From Planctomycetaceae bacterium (GTDB lineage: Bacteria; Planctomycetota; Planctomycetia; Planctomycetales; Planctomycetaceae): a DNA stretch of 10,888 bases. The notes beneath the pieces are model-generated. The model saw only the letters and a list, made by a program, of their open reading frames with translations. It was not told where the DNA came from and searched no databases. Where the stretch lies: assembly GCA_020426125.1 (NCBI GenBank), contig JAGQQQ010000109.1, positions 1-10,888 of the forward strand, given 5' to 3'. The translations under genes and the position numbers were made by a program. This document shows, piece by piece, positions 1 to 6,368 of this stretch; within the stretch, counting starts at the first letter, position 1; each line of letters starts with the position of its first letter.

Positions 1-1120
1 GCAAGGCTCCATCGGGACGGTTTCGCACGTGATAGACAAGATAAGGCTGTCCCGTAACGGGATTGATTGCGAGTTCGGGAGCCTGCAGGAAACTGGTCTC
101 CGTCACGGTGACCGTCCGATTACGACGGACCCAGGAGGCCATGCGATTGTATTGGCTGCGGCCCAGACGCGGTCGTGATTCCAGCGTGTGCCAGTAATTC
201 ACGTCGACGCCGAAAATGATGTTGTTCTTGAAGGTCGCGTCGCTGGTGTATTCGACGAACATGTGCGACAGCCGATCGAGGATGTCCCCATCCAGCCGAA
301 GCTTCCAGCCATAGACATCCTCGATCGGATAGTCCGGAGCCTCGAACATGTACCAGCCCGCGGACAATTCGAGGTTGTTTCGCTGTGGCAGTTCTCCCGG
401 AACCGGCACAGTAAACATCATGTCCATTCCCTGCATCGTATTCGCGGCGAATGTCCGACGCTGAAACGCGATGTTCTGTCCGACAAACATCTCGGTTCCG
501 TTTTCCACCCGTTCCCGGGTGATCGCCAAATCCTGACCGATCTGGAAATAGATGTTGGTTCGCCAGTCCAGCCACTCGGACAACATTTCCGTTGACAAAC
601 CGAGTTGTTCAAAGGTGGGGCCTCTCGAATCATCCCGGTCATACCAGAAGGACGCTCCGCCGATGAGATTCTTCTCGGAAAAGAATCGGCGAAGCCCCAG
701 ACCAGCGCTCCCGCCGACTCGTCCGTTATTTGCGATGAACAATCGGCCTTCGCCGAAAAGCATCGTATCGTCGAAGAAGGCATAAGGGGACATGTCAAAG
801 TAGGTAATGGAATCATTGCGGCCAACCGTGTCTCCCACGATATGTCCGGCACGCCCTTTGACTCCGTAGCCGCCAACCCCATGGTCCTCGGGTTCCGGGA
901 CCGCGCTGACCGAACCCGAGTGGTCGTCAAACGGTAGCGAGAAATCCACATCACTTTCGTAATCGTAAGCGGCGCCGTCCCCATAGTCTGGTTGGGCCGA
1001 TGCCGTCGTCGGGCAAAACAGCGATGCCGCGAACAAGGCGACGCATGCGAGCGGAGACGTCCAGCGGCGAACACGGTCGCTCCAGGTCAGGTTTCGGGTG
1101 CAGGAGGGTGAACTCGCCAT
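1..1120 (-). CDS. Inverse autotransporter (intimin/invasin-like) beta-domain protein, 3' end outside window
   Basis: An open frame of 373 codons runs off the left edge without a stop. The protein starts with a 20-residue basic n-region and a hydrophobic stretch (about 22-37), with a likely signal peptidase site after the ASA at 40-42, so it is exported. A low-complexity acidic linker follows (44-80). Residues 105-340 alternate aromatic and hydrophobic strands: SPYAFFDD (111-118), GLGLRRFF (140-147), IGGASFWYD (153-161) and WRTNIYF (186-192), closing with WVRRNRTVTVTET (330-342). This order matches the inverse autotransporter beta-barrel of intimin and invasin, in which an N-terminal barrel is followed by an exported C-terminal passenger. 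The passenger would lie outside the window. Start 1120 is chosen because it places the signal peptide correctly and has GGAAG just upstream; an in-frame ATG at 1274-1276 would add 52 unconvincing residues. The family call is by pattern, not by alignment. Confidence 0.75.
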   Translation of the reverse strand, partial: MASSPSCTRNLTWSDRVRRWTSPLACVALFAASLFCPTTASAQPDYGDGAAYDYESDVDFSLPFDDHSGSVSAVPEPEDHGVGGYGVKGRAGHIVGDTVGRNDSITYFDMSPYAFFDDTMLFGEGRLFIANNGRVGGSAGLGLRRFFSEKNLIGGASFWYDRDDSRGPTFEQLGLSTEMLSEWLDWRTNIYFQIGQDLAITRERVENGTEMFVGQNIAFQRRTFAANTMQGMDMMFTVPVPGELPQRNNLELSAGWYMFEAPDYPIEDVYGWKLRLDGDILDRLSHMFVEYTSDATFKNNIIFGVDVNYWHTLESRPRLGRSQYNRMASWVRRNRTVTVTETSFLQAPELAINPVTGQPYLVYHVRNRPDGAL

Positions 1121-1496
1121 CAGCGTCTTCCGTGAACGTTGGATCAAACCGGACACGGTTCTCTGGATCGCCCAGCCGGCGCCATCCCCGTGACGTCGTT
1201 CCACTGGAACGGCATCCCCGAGTGATTGTGTGTCATCGGCCAGCCGGGACGAATCTGAGTGTCGTTGTGTCTGCATGGATAACCCGGTGATGTGATCGGT
1301 GGAGACAACGGGCAGACCGCTCCCGAGACCGGGCGCGGTCGGCAGATAAAGGGGGAATCATTCATTGACGGGAGAGAGAAGGGGCCGGAACGTAGCCAAT
1401 GGCGACTGGCTCGAAAAGACCGTGTTTCCGGGGATTTTCCGGAATTCCCGCGCCGAGACGAGCTGACGTCGTCGACGCGGAACTTGGCAGATCCTC
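1121..1496. other. Spacer between two minus-strand genes, no gene seen
   Basis: No convincing coding region lies here; the open frames on both strands are low-complexity and Arg/Pro/Ser-rich. The spacer is too long to suggest that the genes on either side share an operon. It contains the palindrome listed separately (1181-1220). It also contains a short dyad just downstream of the methyltransferase gene (TTCCGG 1426-1431, CCGGAA 1439-1444, 7-base loop), which is too weak and lacks the T-run needed to call a terminator. I could not identify a convincing promoter for the inverse autotransporter gene. Confidence 0.5.
1181..1220. promoter_or_regulatory. Operator-like palindrome between direct repeats
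   Basis: CGTTCCACTGGAACG (1197-1211) is a perfect palindrome with 7-bp arms around a central C. It sits between GCCATCCCCG (1181-1190) and GGCATCCCCG (1211-1220), a direct repeat matching at 9 of 10 positions with starts 30 bp apart. The palindrome ends 77 bp upstream of the start codon of the inverse autotransporter gene. Such symmetry is typical of binding sites for dimeric regulators. On the transcript the same bases could fold into a 6-bp hairpin with a three-base loop. No regulator is identified. Confidence 0.3.
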
Positions 1497-2369
1497 CTAA
1501 AGGACTTTTGATAAAGAGCTTATGTGCTCTGGAGTGGTGCCACAGCATCCCCCAATCCACGTCAATCCTGATTCTCGCCAGTCCTTCGCAAATCCGGCGT
1601 AAACTGCCGGATTTTCGGCGTGCGTCGACTCCCAACTTCCGGTGGCTGTTCGCCTTCCGGTGTTTGCATAGGCCCCCCATCGAACATCGGGATTTCGGTG
1701 AAGATGCTGTCGCAGAGTCGCCAACGCCTCGTGAGCGGGAATGCAATTCAGCAGAAAGGCAGCGGGGCACAACTCGGCGATCTCTCGAAGGGCTGGACCA
1801 AGCGATTCGCCAGATAGAAGGTTGCCGTTCGAATACGTCACGAAACTGACGGCAAACGGGACTCCTGTCTCCGCCGCCGCTCTCGCGGCGATCACCGCCT
1901 CACGATGCGTGATCTGCGTTTCCACCAGGATCAGATCTACGCCAGCACTCGCGAGGTTCCGGGCATGTTCACGGTGTTCCCTCTCCAGGTCTGATTCGGC
2001 CGGCGTGAGCTTCGGCGAATAGCAGTCGGCCAACGGACTCACCGATCCCGCGACAAAACTCCAATCCGTCGCGGCCCGTCGCGCGATTTCGACGGCTTCG
2101 GAGGTCAACTCCTTCGCCTCATGCTCCCACCCCAAGGAGACCAAACTCCGGGCCTGCGTACGAAACGTGTTTGCCGTGATCAGTTCAGCACCCGCTTCAA
2201 CATAGTCCCGATGAATTTGCTCCAACAGGTCTGGACATTCCCGGATCGCCGCCACCGTCCACGAGGGCCCGCTCGTGTCAAATCCCCGTCGGGACAGCTC
2301 GGTCCCCGTGGCTCCGTCCAACAAAAACGTCCCAGGTTCCTGAATCCGGTCTCGAAACGATTTCGTCAT
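1497..2369 (-). CDS. Homocysteine S-methyltransferase family protein
   Basis: This 290-residue protein belongs to the zinc-dependent homocysteine S-methyltransferase family (MmuM, BHMT and the N-terminal module of MetH), which moves a methyl group to homocysteine to make methionine in the cytoplasm. Visible signatures are DGATGTEL (18-25), ANTF (66-69), NC (208-209) and GGCCGTTPEHI (273-283). Cys209, Cys275 and Cys276 correspond to the three zinc ligands of the family. The length matches the stand-alone single-domain enzymes, and there is no cobalamin or folate module, so the methyl donor is probably S-methylmethionine, a betaine or a similar compound; the sequence does not decide which. The start at 2369 is supported by AAGGGG four bases upstream; the open frame continues upstream without family resemblance. 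It is divergent from the pilin-like gene and preceded by an unusual leader. Confidence 0.9.
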   Translation of the reverse strand: MTKSFRDRIQEPGTFLLDGATGTELSRRGFDTSGPSWTVAAIRECPDLLEQIHRDYVEAGAELITANTFRTQARSLVSLGWEHEAKELTSEAVEIARRAATDWSFVAGSVSPLADCYSPKLTPAESDLEREHREHARNLASAGVDLILVETQITHREAVIAARAAAETGVPFAVSFVTYSNGNLLSGESLGPALREIAELCPAAFLLNCIPAHEALATLRQHLHRNPDVRWGAYANTGRRTATGSWESTHAENPAVYAGFAKDWRESGLTWIGGCCGTTPEHISSLSKVL

Positions 2370-2397
2370 GGATCCCCTTGTTGACTCCGAACCACAT

Positions 2398-2415
2398 CGT
2401 TGCCGTTTCTCAACA
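2398..2415 (-). repeat. 18-bp dyad element, copy 1
   Basis: Plus strand reads CGTTGCCGTTTCTCAACA. It matches copy 2 (2490-2507) at 16 of 18 positions in the same orientation. On the minus transcript it can fold as UGUUG paired to CAACG (one wobble pair) around the loop AGAAACGG. It lies 29 bp upstream of the methyltransferase start codon. Confidence 0.6.
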
Positions 2416-2489
2416 TACGCCGTAACAGACAGAAAGAGAAGGATTTGCCGCTCGTGTCCGCCAACGGAGTTGGAGGTCCGGGCGAGCGA

Positions 2490-2507
2490 TGTTGCCGTTT
2501 CCCAACA
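2490..2507 (-). repeat. 18-bp dyad element, copy 2
   Basis: Plus strand reads TGTTGCCGTTTCCCAACA. The arms TGTTG and CAACA are perfectly complementary around eight bases. Its outer arm overlaps the 10-base sequence complementary to the Shine-Dalgarno region of the methyltransferase gene. A third copy with 16 of 18 matches lies about 8 kb away at 10551-10568. Confidence 0.6.
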
Positions 2508-2515
2508 AGGGGCCA

Positions 2516-2718
2516 TTCGACAAACATCGCTTTGAACAAAACGTTCAGAAGTCTTTTCAAATCCACAAATTACTCCCGTGTAAAGGTTTACGGTGTGTTC
2601 GGAGGTGTTCCCAGGGAGTTTCCGCGAGGTTCTGTCAAGAGATTGGTACGCCCTCTGCTTTAGGTCTAGTCATCAACAACAACATCTTCTCACTCCTCAA
2701 CAACAAGGAACAGACACC
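2516..2718. promoter_or_regulatory. Divergent spacer between methyltransferase and pilin-like genes
   Basis: The part of the divergent spacer outside the leader contains two short dyads that may be regulator sites: TGAAC-AAAAC-GTTCA (2533-2547) and GTAAA-GG-TTTAC (2580-2591). The 45 bases before the pilin-like gene are rich in CAA (2671-2706) and look unstructured, which usually favours strong translation. No promoter on either strand is good enough to call; TTCAAA followed 17 bases later by TGTAAA is the best plus-strand candidate and is weak. Confidence 0.25.
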
Positions 2719-2994
2719 ATGACTCACCTCAACGCCCTCCTGAATGACGAAGCCGGTTTCATCGTTTCCGCAGAACTCGTCTTGGTTGCCACCATCTGCG
2801 TGCTCGGCCTCGTGGTTGGACTCGCCGAACTCTCTCACAACATCAATAACGAACTCGAAGACGTCGGCTCCGCCTTCTCGTGCATTCAGCAGACCTACTC
2901 CTACGAAGGGACCTGCGGTCACCGCGGCGGTCTGAGCGGCAGCGGCTTCTACGACTACGCCGAATTCTGCGAAGATCAGGACAGCATTCACTAA
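2719..2994 (+). CDS. Small Flp/type IV pilin-like protein
   Basis: This 91-residue protein begins with a short polar segment and DEAGF (10-14), then Glu19 and an unbroken hydrophobic helix (about 15-37), followed by an amphipathic stretch containing NNELEDVGSAF (43-53) and a Gly/Tyr-rich tail with Cys55, Cys66 and Cys84. The layout resembles Flp-type pilins, in which a prepilin peptidase cuts after a glycine and a glutamate at position +5 of the mature helix aids assembly. Here the glutamate is at +6 from Gly13, so normal processing is uncertain. I recall closely similar small proteins, with the IVSAELVLV motif, as common in planctomycetes with no proven role. The start is supported by AAGGAA at 2705-2710, eight bases upstream. 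No pilus assembly genes are nearby. Other possibility: a small single-span membrane protein unrelated to pili. Confidence 0.75.
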   Translation: MTHLNALLNDEAGFIVSAELVLVATICVLGLVVGLAELSHNINNELEDVGSAFSCIQQTYSYEGTCGHRGGLSGSGFYDYAEFCEDQDSIH

Positions 2995-3113
2995 CAAAGA
3001 CGAATCGGGCATGGGGAATCGGGGTTTGGGATTCGCTGGGAACTCAGCCCCTCCTCACAGTGGAAATTGCCAGATAACGGAACACCGAAAACCTGTTGTG
3101 GAGTGGTGCTTGG

Positions 3114-3134
3114 GCGGGGTCACTTGGACCCCGC
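3114..3134. terminator. Stem-loop between convergent genes
   Basis: GCGGGGTC (3114-3121) and GACCCCGC (3127-3134) form a perfect 8-bp GC-rich stem with a five-base loop. It directly follows the stop codon of the minus-strand peptidase gene and lies 119 bp after the pilin-like gene. Neither strand has a T-run after the stem, so it may stop transcription weakly or only protect transcript ends. Confidence 0.4.
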
Positions 3135-3908
3135 TCACTCTCCAGACCAGATCGCTTTCATCAGAGCAAAGATTTCCGGTTCCGCCTCTCTCAACTCTCC
3201 CCGGACAAACGGATAAAAATCGTTCGTCCCCACAAAGCACTCGCTCATCTCCGCGAAGAATTCTTTCTCATTCGTCAACGCATAGTGCTTTCGCTGCTGT
3301 CCGGAAATACTGACAACTTGCTCATATTTCCCCGACTCGCAGAACGCTTCCCACGCTTCCCGAATCGATGCGTCCTCCCAGCCAAGAAACTGGTCGTGGT
3401 ACGCATGAGCCAGTTCGTGCAACAAGGCAAATGGCTGGTCATGTCGCGACACATGGTCGACAAACCGCTGAGCCCGGGGAATATGGACCCCCTTTTCCAT
3501 CGCGGGATCATAGCCATGGTCTTTGAGCCAACCCGCTCCTGGATGGTACTGCATGCTCGTCAGTTCATGACGGTCATCAATCCAGATCACCACCGTCTGC
3601 AAATCGGCCACTCGCTTCGCAGGCAACATCCGTGTCAGTTCAAAGAGCTTGTCCCCCAACAGACGCAATGCGAGCTTGCCGAATTCCGCACGTTCCCCCT
3701 CAAGCAAGGCCTCATCGACCTCGACCTCCCAACCCTCAATGGTCACGGGCCGATGGGAAAGCCGCTTGAATCCGGTGTCTTTCTCATCGGCCATCGCTGG
3801 TGAAAGAATCAGGACCAGCGCGCTGGCCACAAGACATGTGAACCAACACGTCCTTGAGGGCAATCGATACACGGGGGAACTCCGGAATGGCTGGGGTTGT
3901 CTATCCAT
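3135..3908 (-). CDS. Secreted zinc metallopeptidase with lethal-factor-type (M34-like) active site
   Basis: This 257-residue protein has a signal peptide with hydrophobic core at about 25-37 and likely cleavage after SPAMA (36-40), so it acts outside the cytoplasm. HELAHAYHD (164-172) is a zincin HExxH motif: His164 and His168 bind zinc and Glu165 is the general base. Further on, YALTNEKEFFAE (209-220) lines up without gaps with the third-ligand region of anthrax lethal factor, YGRTNEAEFFAE. By that match Glu216 is the third zinc ligand and Tyr209 the catalytic tyrosine. This is the pattern of the lethal factor/Pro-Pro endopeptidase group. No toxin-type binding or translocation domain is present, so it is a small stand-alone peptidase of unknown substrate, not a toxin by this evidence. 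Start 3908 is preferred over upstream candidates (ATG 3944, GTG 4037) because it gives a normal signal peptide and follows a promoter-like sequence. Confidence 0.8.
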   Translation of the reverse strand: MDRQPQPFRSSPVYRLPSRTCWFTCLVASALVLILSPAMADEKDTGFKRLSHRPVTIEGWEVEVDEALLEGERAEFGKLALRLLGDKLFELTRMLPAKRVADLQTVVIWIDDRHELTSMQYHPGAGWLKDHGYDPAMEKGVHIPRAQRFVDHVSRHDQPFALLHELAHAYHDQFLGWEDASIREAWEAFCESGKYEQVVSISGQQRKHYALTNEKEFFAEMSECFVGTNDFYPFVRGELREAEPEIFALMKAIWSGE

Positions 3909-3921
3909 CTGAACTTGAACG

Positions 3922-3950
3922 AATTTAGCCGGATTGCCGCGCATTGTCAG
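3922..3950 (-). promoter_or_regulatory. Candidate sigma70-type promoter of the metallopeptidase gene
   Basis: On the minus strand CTGACA (3950-3945) and TAAATT (3927-3922) are separated by exactly 17 bases, matching the -35 and -10 consensus at 5 and 4 of 6 positions. Transcription would begin near 3915, leaving a leader of only about six bases before the ATG at 3908. That fits the absence of a Shine-Dalgarno sequence there, and it excludes the upstream ATG at 3944. Confidence 0.4.
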
Positions 3951-4170
3951 TGGCGACGCTTGGGGACTTGTCCCATTTGGCAGACTCTTCGGGCTGTAGC
4001 GATCCTGCTCACGACCAACAACCTCTTCGCCGATCACTCAGAAGTGAGTCCCGAAAATGGCTCCAACAAAACGATGAAAGTTCGTCAAAACGACGAGTTG
4101 AACTCAAGTCGCACGGAACTTGAGAAACTCGATGACCTGACAGGCACTCTGAACCGGATACGGATCGGGA

Positions 4171-6207
4171 ATGGACTCCCTCGGACGATCACCGGATATT
4201 CCAGACGCTTCAACGATCGCCCCAGCTCGGGACGACCGGAGTTCCAATTTTGTCTGGAAGGTTCTGCTGGGAGTGTCTCTCCTGGCGGCGATCTCCGTTC
4301 TTTGTGGCCCTCCAGGGGATTCTCATCAGGCACAGGCGACGCCGCCGATTGTCCGTTCTTCGGGACACCCCTTCGACAAAGATTGGCTCGAAGTCTTCTG
4401 GACGATCCGCGCCAAGTGCAATGGCTGCCACCGACCGAATACCGAGCGTCATGACTTCAGCTCTTATGACGCTTTGATGTCCCCTGGTCCAGAAGGAAGC
4501 GACCCTCTCATTGTTCCTGGAGATCCGGAGAACTCCCCTCTTTATGAATATGTCGTTTGGAACCACGCGGCCGATCCTCGCTGTACGGATCCCGACGAGC
4601 CGATGATGCCCCCCGACAACAAACTCGACTGGCTCTCCGCCGGACAACTGCAAACTCTTCATCGTTGGATCGCCAACGGTGCTCTCGAATACGCCCTCCC
4701 TCAAACCTGTAACATCCGCCCTTTGCTCGAGACCGATTTCGTCTCCGCGAAGGAGTGCGGCCAGTGCCATCCGAAGCACTTCGATGACTGGTCCCGGTCG
4801 ATGCATGCCTATGCCCAGCATAGCCCGGCTTTCGAGGCCTTCACGCTCACAATGATCGAGCGGACCGACGGAACCGTCGGCACGTTCTGCACGCGTTGTC
4901 ACACGCCCATCGGCGTGGCGCTCGGCGAAACCGGCTCAACACGGAACATCCATCGCTCACGAATCTCCATGGAAGGGGTCACCTGCGTCGTCTGCCATCG
5001 CCTGTCTCAGCCCTACTACAAGGCGAGCGGGCGTCTCCCCGTCGTTCCTGGTCAAGTGCGGGACGGCTGCCTCTTCGGTCCCTTTCAAGACCCTGTCAAC
5101 CCCGATGGTTCCACTCACAATTCGCACGCCCGCGCGGGCCTGATGTCCGCCGACTTTTGCGGGAGTTGCCACGACGTCACAAACCCTCAAGGGGTCCGCC
5201 TCGAAGAGGCGTTCAGCGAATGGCAGAACAGTCCAGCCGCAGATCAGGGAATTGCCTGCCAGCATTGTCATATGGGGCCCAACCCGGGCGTTCCCGTTCC
5301 TCGCGACAAACGGCCCTGGGGAAAGATCGCCGTGGTTCCAGGCGTCGACCCCAGTTGTTTGCCCGACCGCCCGATCTCGGACCACTCTTTCGTCGGCCCA
5401 GACTACTCCCTGCTGCCCGACACGGAGTTCCCCCACAAACTCGACTGGATGTATGAAACCGACTACCGCAACCAACAGTGCCTGACGCCCTATCAAAGGG
5501 AATCACTCACCGTCCTCCGCATTCGCAACCGCCAGCAGTTGGCACGCGCCACGCAACTGCGTCACCAGCTGCTCAGGAACGCTGCGAAAATTGCTGTCAC
5601 GCATGACGAACTCGCCCGCGCTGGCGACAAGGTCAAGGTCCGTGTTGACGTCAAGAGCACCACTCTCGGGCACAATCTCCCCACCGGATTCACCGCCGAG
5701 CGGCAAGTCTGGGTTGAGGTGAAGGTGACCGATCCCCGAGGACGGGTCGTCTTCCATTCGGGAGATCTCGACCACAATCACGACTTGCGAGATGAGCACA
5801 GCCACGATGTCGAGTTGGGCGAATTGGCCTACGACCGGCACCTGCTCAACTTTCAAAGCAAATTCACGGCACTCACCGCCCAGGGGACCGAACGAACGGT
5901 CATCATCCCGGTGAACCGCCATCTCTCGCCGATCACATTCTTCCGACCCGCGAACACGGCCGCCCAATCGTTCGGCCGCCCCGATGTCTTCCGCGTCGCC
6001 AAGTCGAGCCTCCCCCCCGGTCAGATTGCCGGACACACCTATCCCGTTCACCTGGACGACTGTCGCGGCGATTATGCAGTCCATGTCCGTTTGAACTACC
6101 GCCACTTGCCACCGGCTTTATTCGATAAGATTGGAATCCCTCACCTGAAGCATTTGCTTGAGATCGTCGTCATCGACGAATACCACGGAGTCATCCATGT
6201 CAATTAA
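4171..6207 (+). CDS. Membrane-anchored hexaheme cytochrome c (PSCyt1-like domain plus c554-like multiheme domain)
   Basis: This 678-residue protein has an N-terminal hydrophobic segment (27-45) that works as an anchor or uncleaved signal, placing the rest outside the cytoplasm. Six CxxCH heme sites are visible: 83-87, 196-200, 240-244, 272-276, 330-334 and 363-367. The first lies in a domain that continues with a run of charged residues, MMPP (145-148) and LSAGQLQTLHRWIANGA (155-171), the pattern of the Planctomycete cytochrome domain PSCyt1; Met145 or Met146 may be its axial ligand. Hemes 2-6 start with SAKECGQCHPKHFDDWSRSMHA (192-213 region), typical of cytochrome c554-like multiheme electron carriers. 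The heme-free C-terminus (480-678) contains GHNLPTG (500-506) and beta-strand-like sequence seen in other extracytoplasmic multiheme proteins. A role in electron transfer is secure; the redox partner is not. The outer membrane barrel downstream is the likely partner. Start: ATG preceded by CGGGA, with no better candidate. Confidence 0.88.
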   Translation: MDSLGRSPDIPDASTIAPARDDRSSNFVWKVLLGVSLLAAISVLCGPPGDSHQAQATPPIVRSSGHPFDKDWLEVFWTIRAKCNGCHRPNTERHDFSSYDALMSPGPEGSDPLIVPGDPENSPLYEYVVWNHAADPRCTDPDEPMMPPDNKLDWLSAGQLQTLHRWIANGALEYALPQTCNIRPLLETDFVSAKECGQCHPKHFDDWSRSMHAYAQHSPAFEAFTLTMIERTDGTVGTFCTRCHTPIGVALGETGSTRNIHRSRISMEGVTCVVCHRLSQPYYKASGRLPVVPGQVRDGCLFGPFQDPVNPDGSTHNSHARAGLMSADFCGSCHDVTNPQGVRLEEAFSEWQNSPAADQGIACQHCHMGPNPGVPVPRDKRPWGKIAVVPGVDPSCLPDRPISDHSFVGPDYSLLPDTEFPHKLDWMYETDYRNQQCLTPYQRESLTVLRIRNRQQLARATQLRHQLLRNAAKIAVTHDELARAGDKVKVRVDVKSTTLGHNLPTGFTAERQVWVEVKVTDPRGRVVFHSGDLDHNHDLRDEHSHDVELGELAYDRHLLNFQSKFTALTAQGTERTVIIPVNRHLSPITFFRPANTAAQSFGRPDVFRVAKSSLPPGQIAGHTYPVHLDDCRGDYAVHVRLNYRHLPPALFDKIGIPHLKHLLEIVVIDEYHGVIHVN

Positions 6208-6269
6208 GCCAACTCCCTAATTCCCCGGGAAGGCCAGGGACGGCCCACCATTGTTCCAGGCCCAAGGGT

Positions 6270-6300
6270 TCTCAGAGGGTGAAGCGCTCTCCCTCTGAGA
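6270..6300 (+). terminator. Stem-loop between cytochrome and barrel genes
   Basis: TCTCAGAGGG (6270-6279) and CCCTCTGAGA (6291-6300) form a perfect 10-bp stem with an 11-base loop in the 161-bp spacer. It is followed by GTTTTC (6315-6320), not a proper T-run, so termination would be partial or it may stabilise the upstream message. TACACT at 6337-6342, 26 bases before the next ATG, could be the -10 of a separate promoter for the barrel gene, but no -35 supports it. Confidence 0.4.
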
Positions 6301-6368
6301 CCTCGATTGCCCCCGTTTTCGTAATCAACAATCCGCTACACTGACCCTCGAAGTAGAAACGCTGACAG

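Larger units (their letters stand above)
2374..2512 (-). promoter_or_regulatory. Switch-like structured leader of the homocysteine methyltransferase gene
   Basis: On the minus-strand transcript CCCCUUGUUG (2512 to 2503) is perfectly complementary over 10 bases to CAACAAGGGG (2383 to 2374), which contains the Shine-Dalgarno sequence. A second nested pair is ACAUCG (2492-2487) with CGAUGU (2399-2394). Between them lies a hairpin, CGCUCG (2488-2483) with CGAGCG (2454-2449), topped by CCAAC-UCC-GUUGG (2473-2461). The UGUUG at 2507-2503 can instead pair locally with CAACA at 2494-2490, which would break the long-range pairing and free the ribosome site. Two exclusive folds, one hiding the Shine-Dalgarno, is the layout of a translational riboswitch or attenuator. 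It resembles no SAM, SAH or cobalamin riboswitch consensus that I recognise. Transcription through the whole element is assumed; no convincing promoter was found. Confidence 0.45.

Noticed and set aside
120..1074. Two minus-strand open frames (120-575 and 418-1074) as separate genes
   Set aside because: They are Arg/Ser/His-rich shadows in another frame of the inverse autotransporter gene, which reads continuously from 1120 with a signal peptide and barrel pattern.
1144..1849. Open frames on both strands in and around the spacer (1144-1770 minus, 1292-1849 plus)
   Set aside because: They overlap the methyltransferase gene in other frames, have low-complexity composition and no ribosome site or recognised motif.
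2374..2512. SAM, SAH, cobalamin or guanidine-II riboswitch
   Set aside because: The ACGG in both repeat loops recalls guanidine-II hairpins, but it is not in a closed tetraloop. No core motif of the SAM, SAH or cobalamin classes is visible. It is kept as an unnamed candidate.
4082..4124. Structured leader before the cytochrome gene (TCGTC/GACGA at 4082-4096 and CTCAAG/CTTGAG at 4103-4124)
   Set aside because: The stems are short (5-6 bp) with loose loops and do not touch the start codon or ribosome site, so chance is a sufficient explanation.
4210..5506. Antisense and alternate-frame open frames within the cytochrome gene
   Set aside because: The plus frame from 4171 contains six CxxCH sites and two recognisable domains, so these are shadows.
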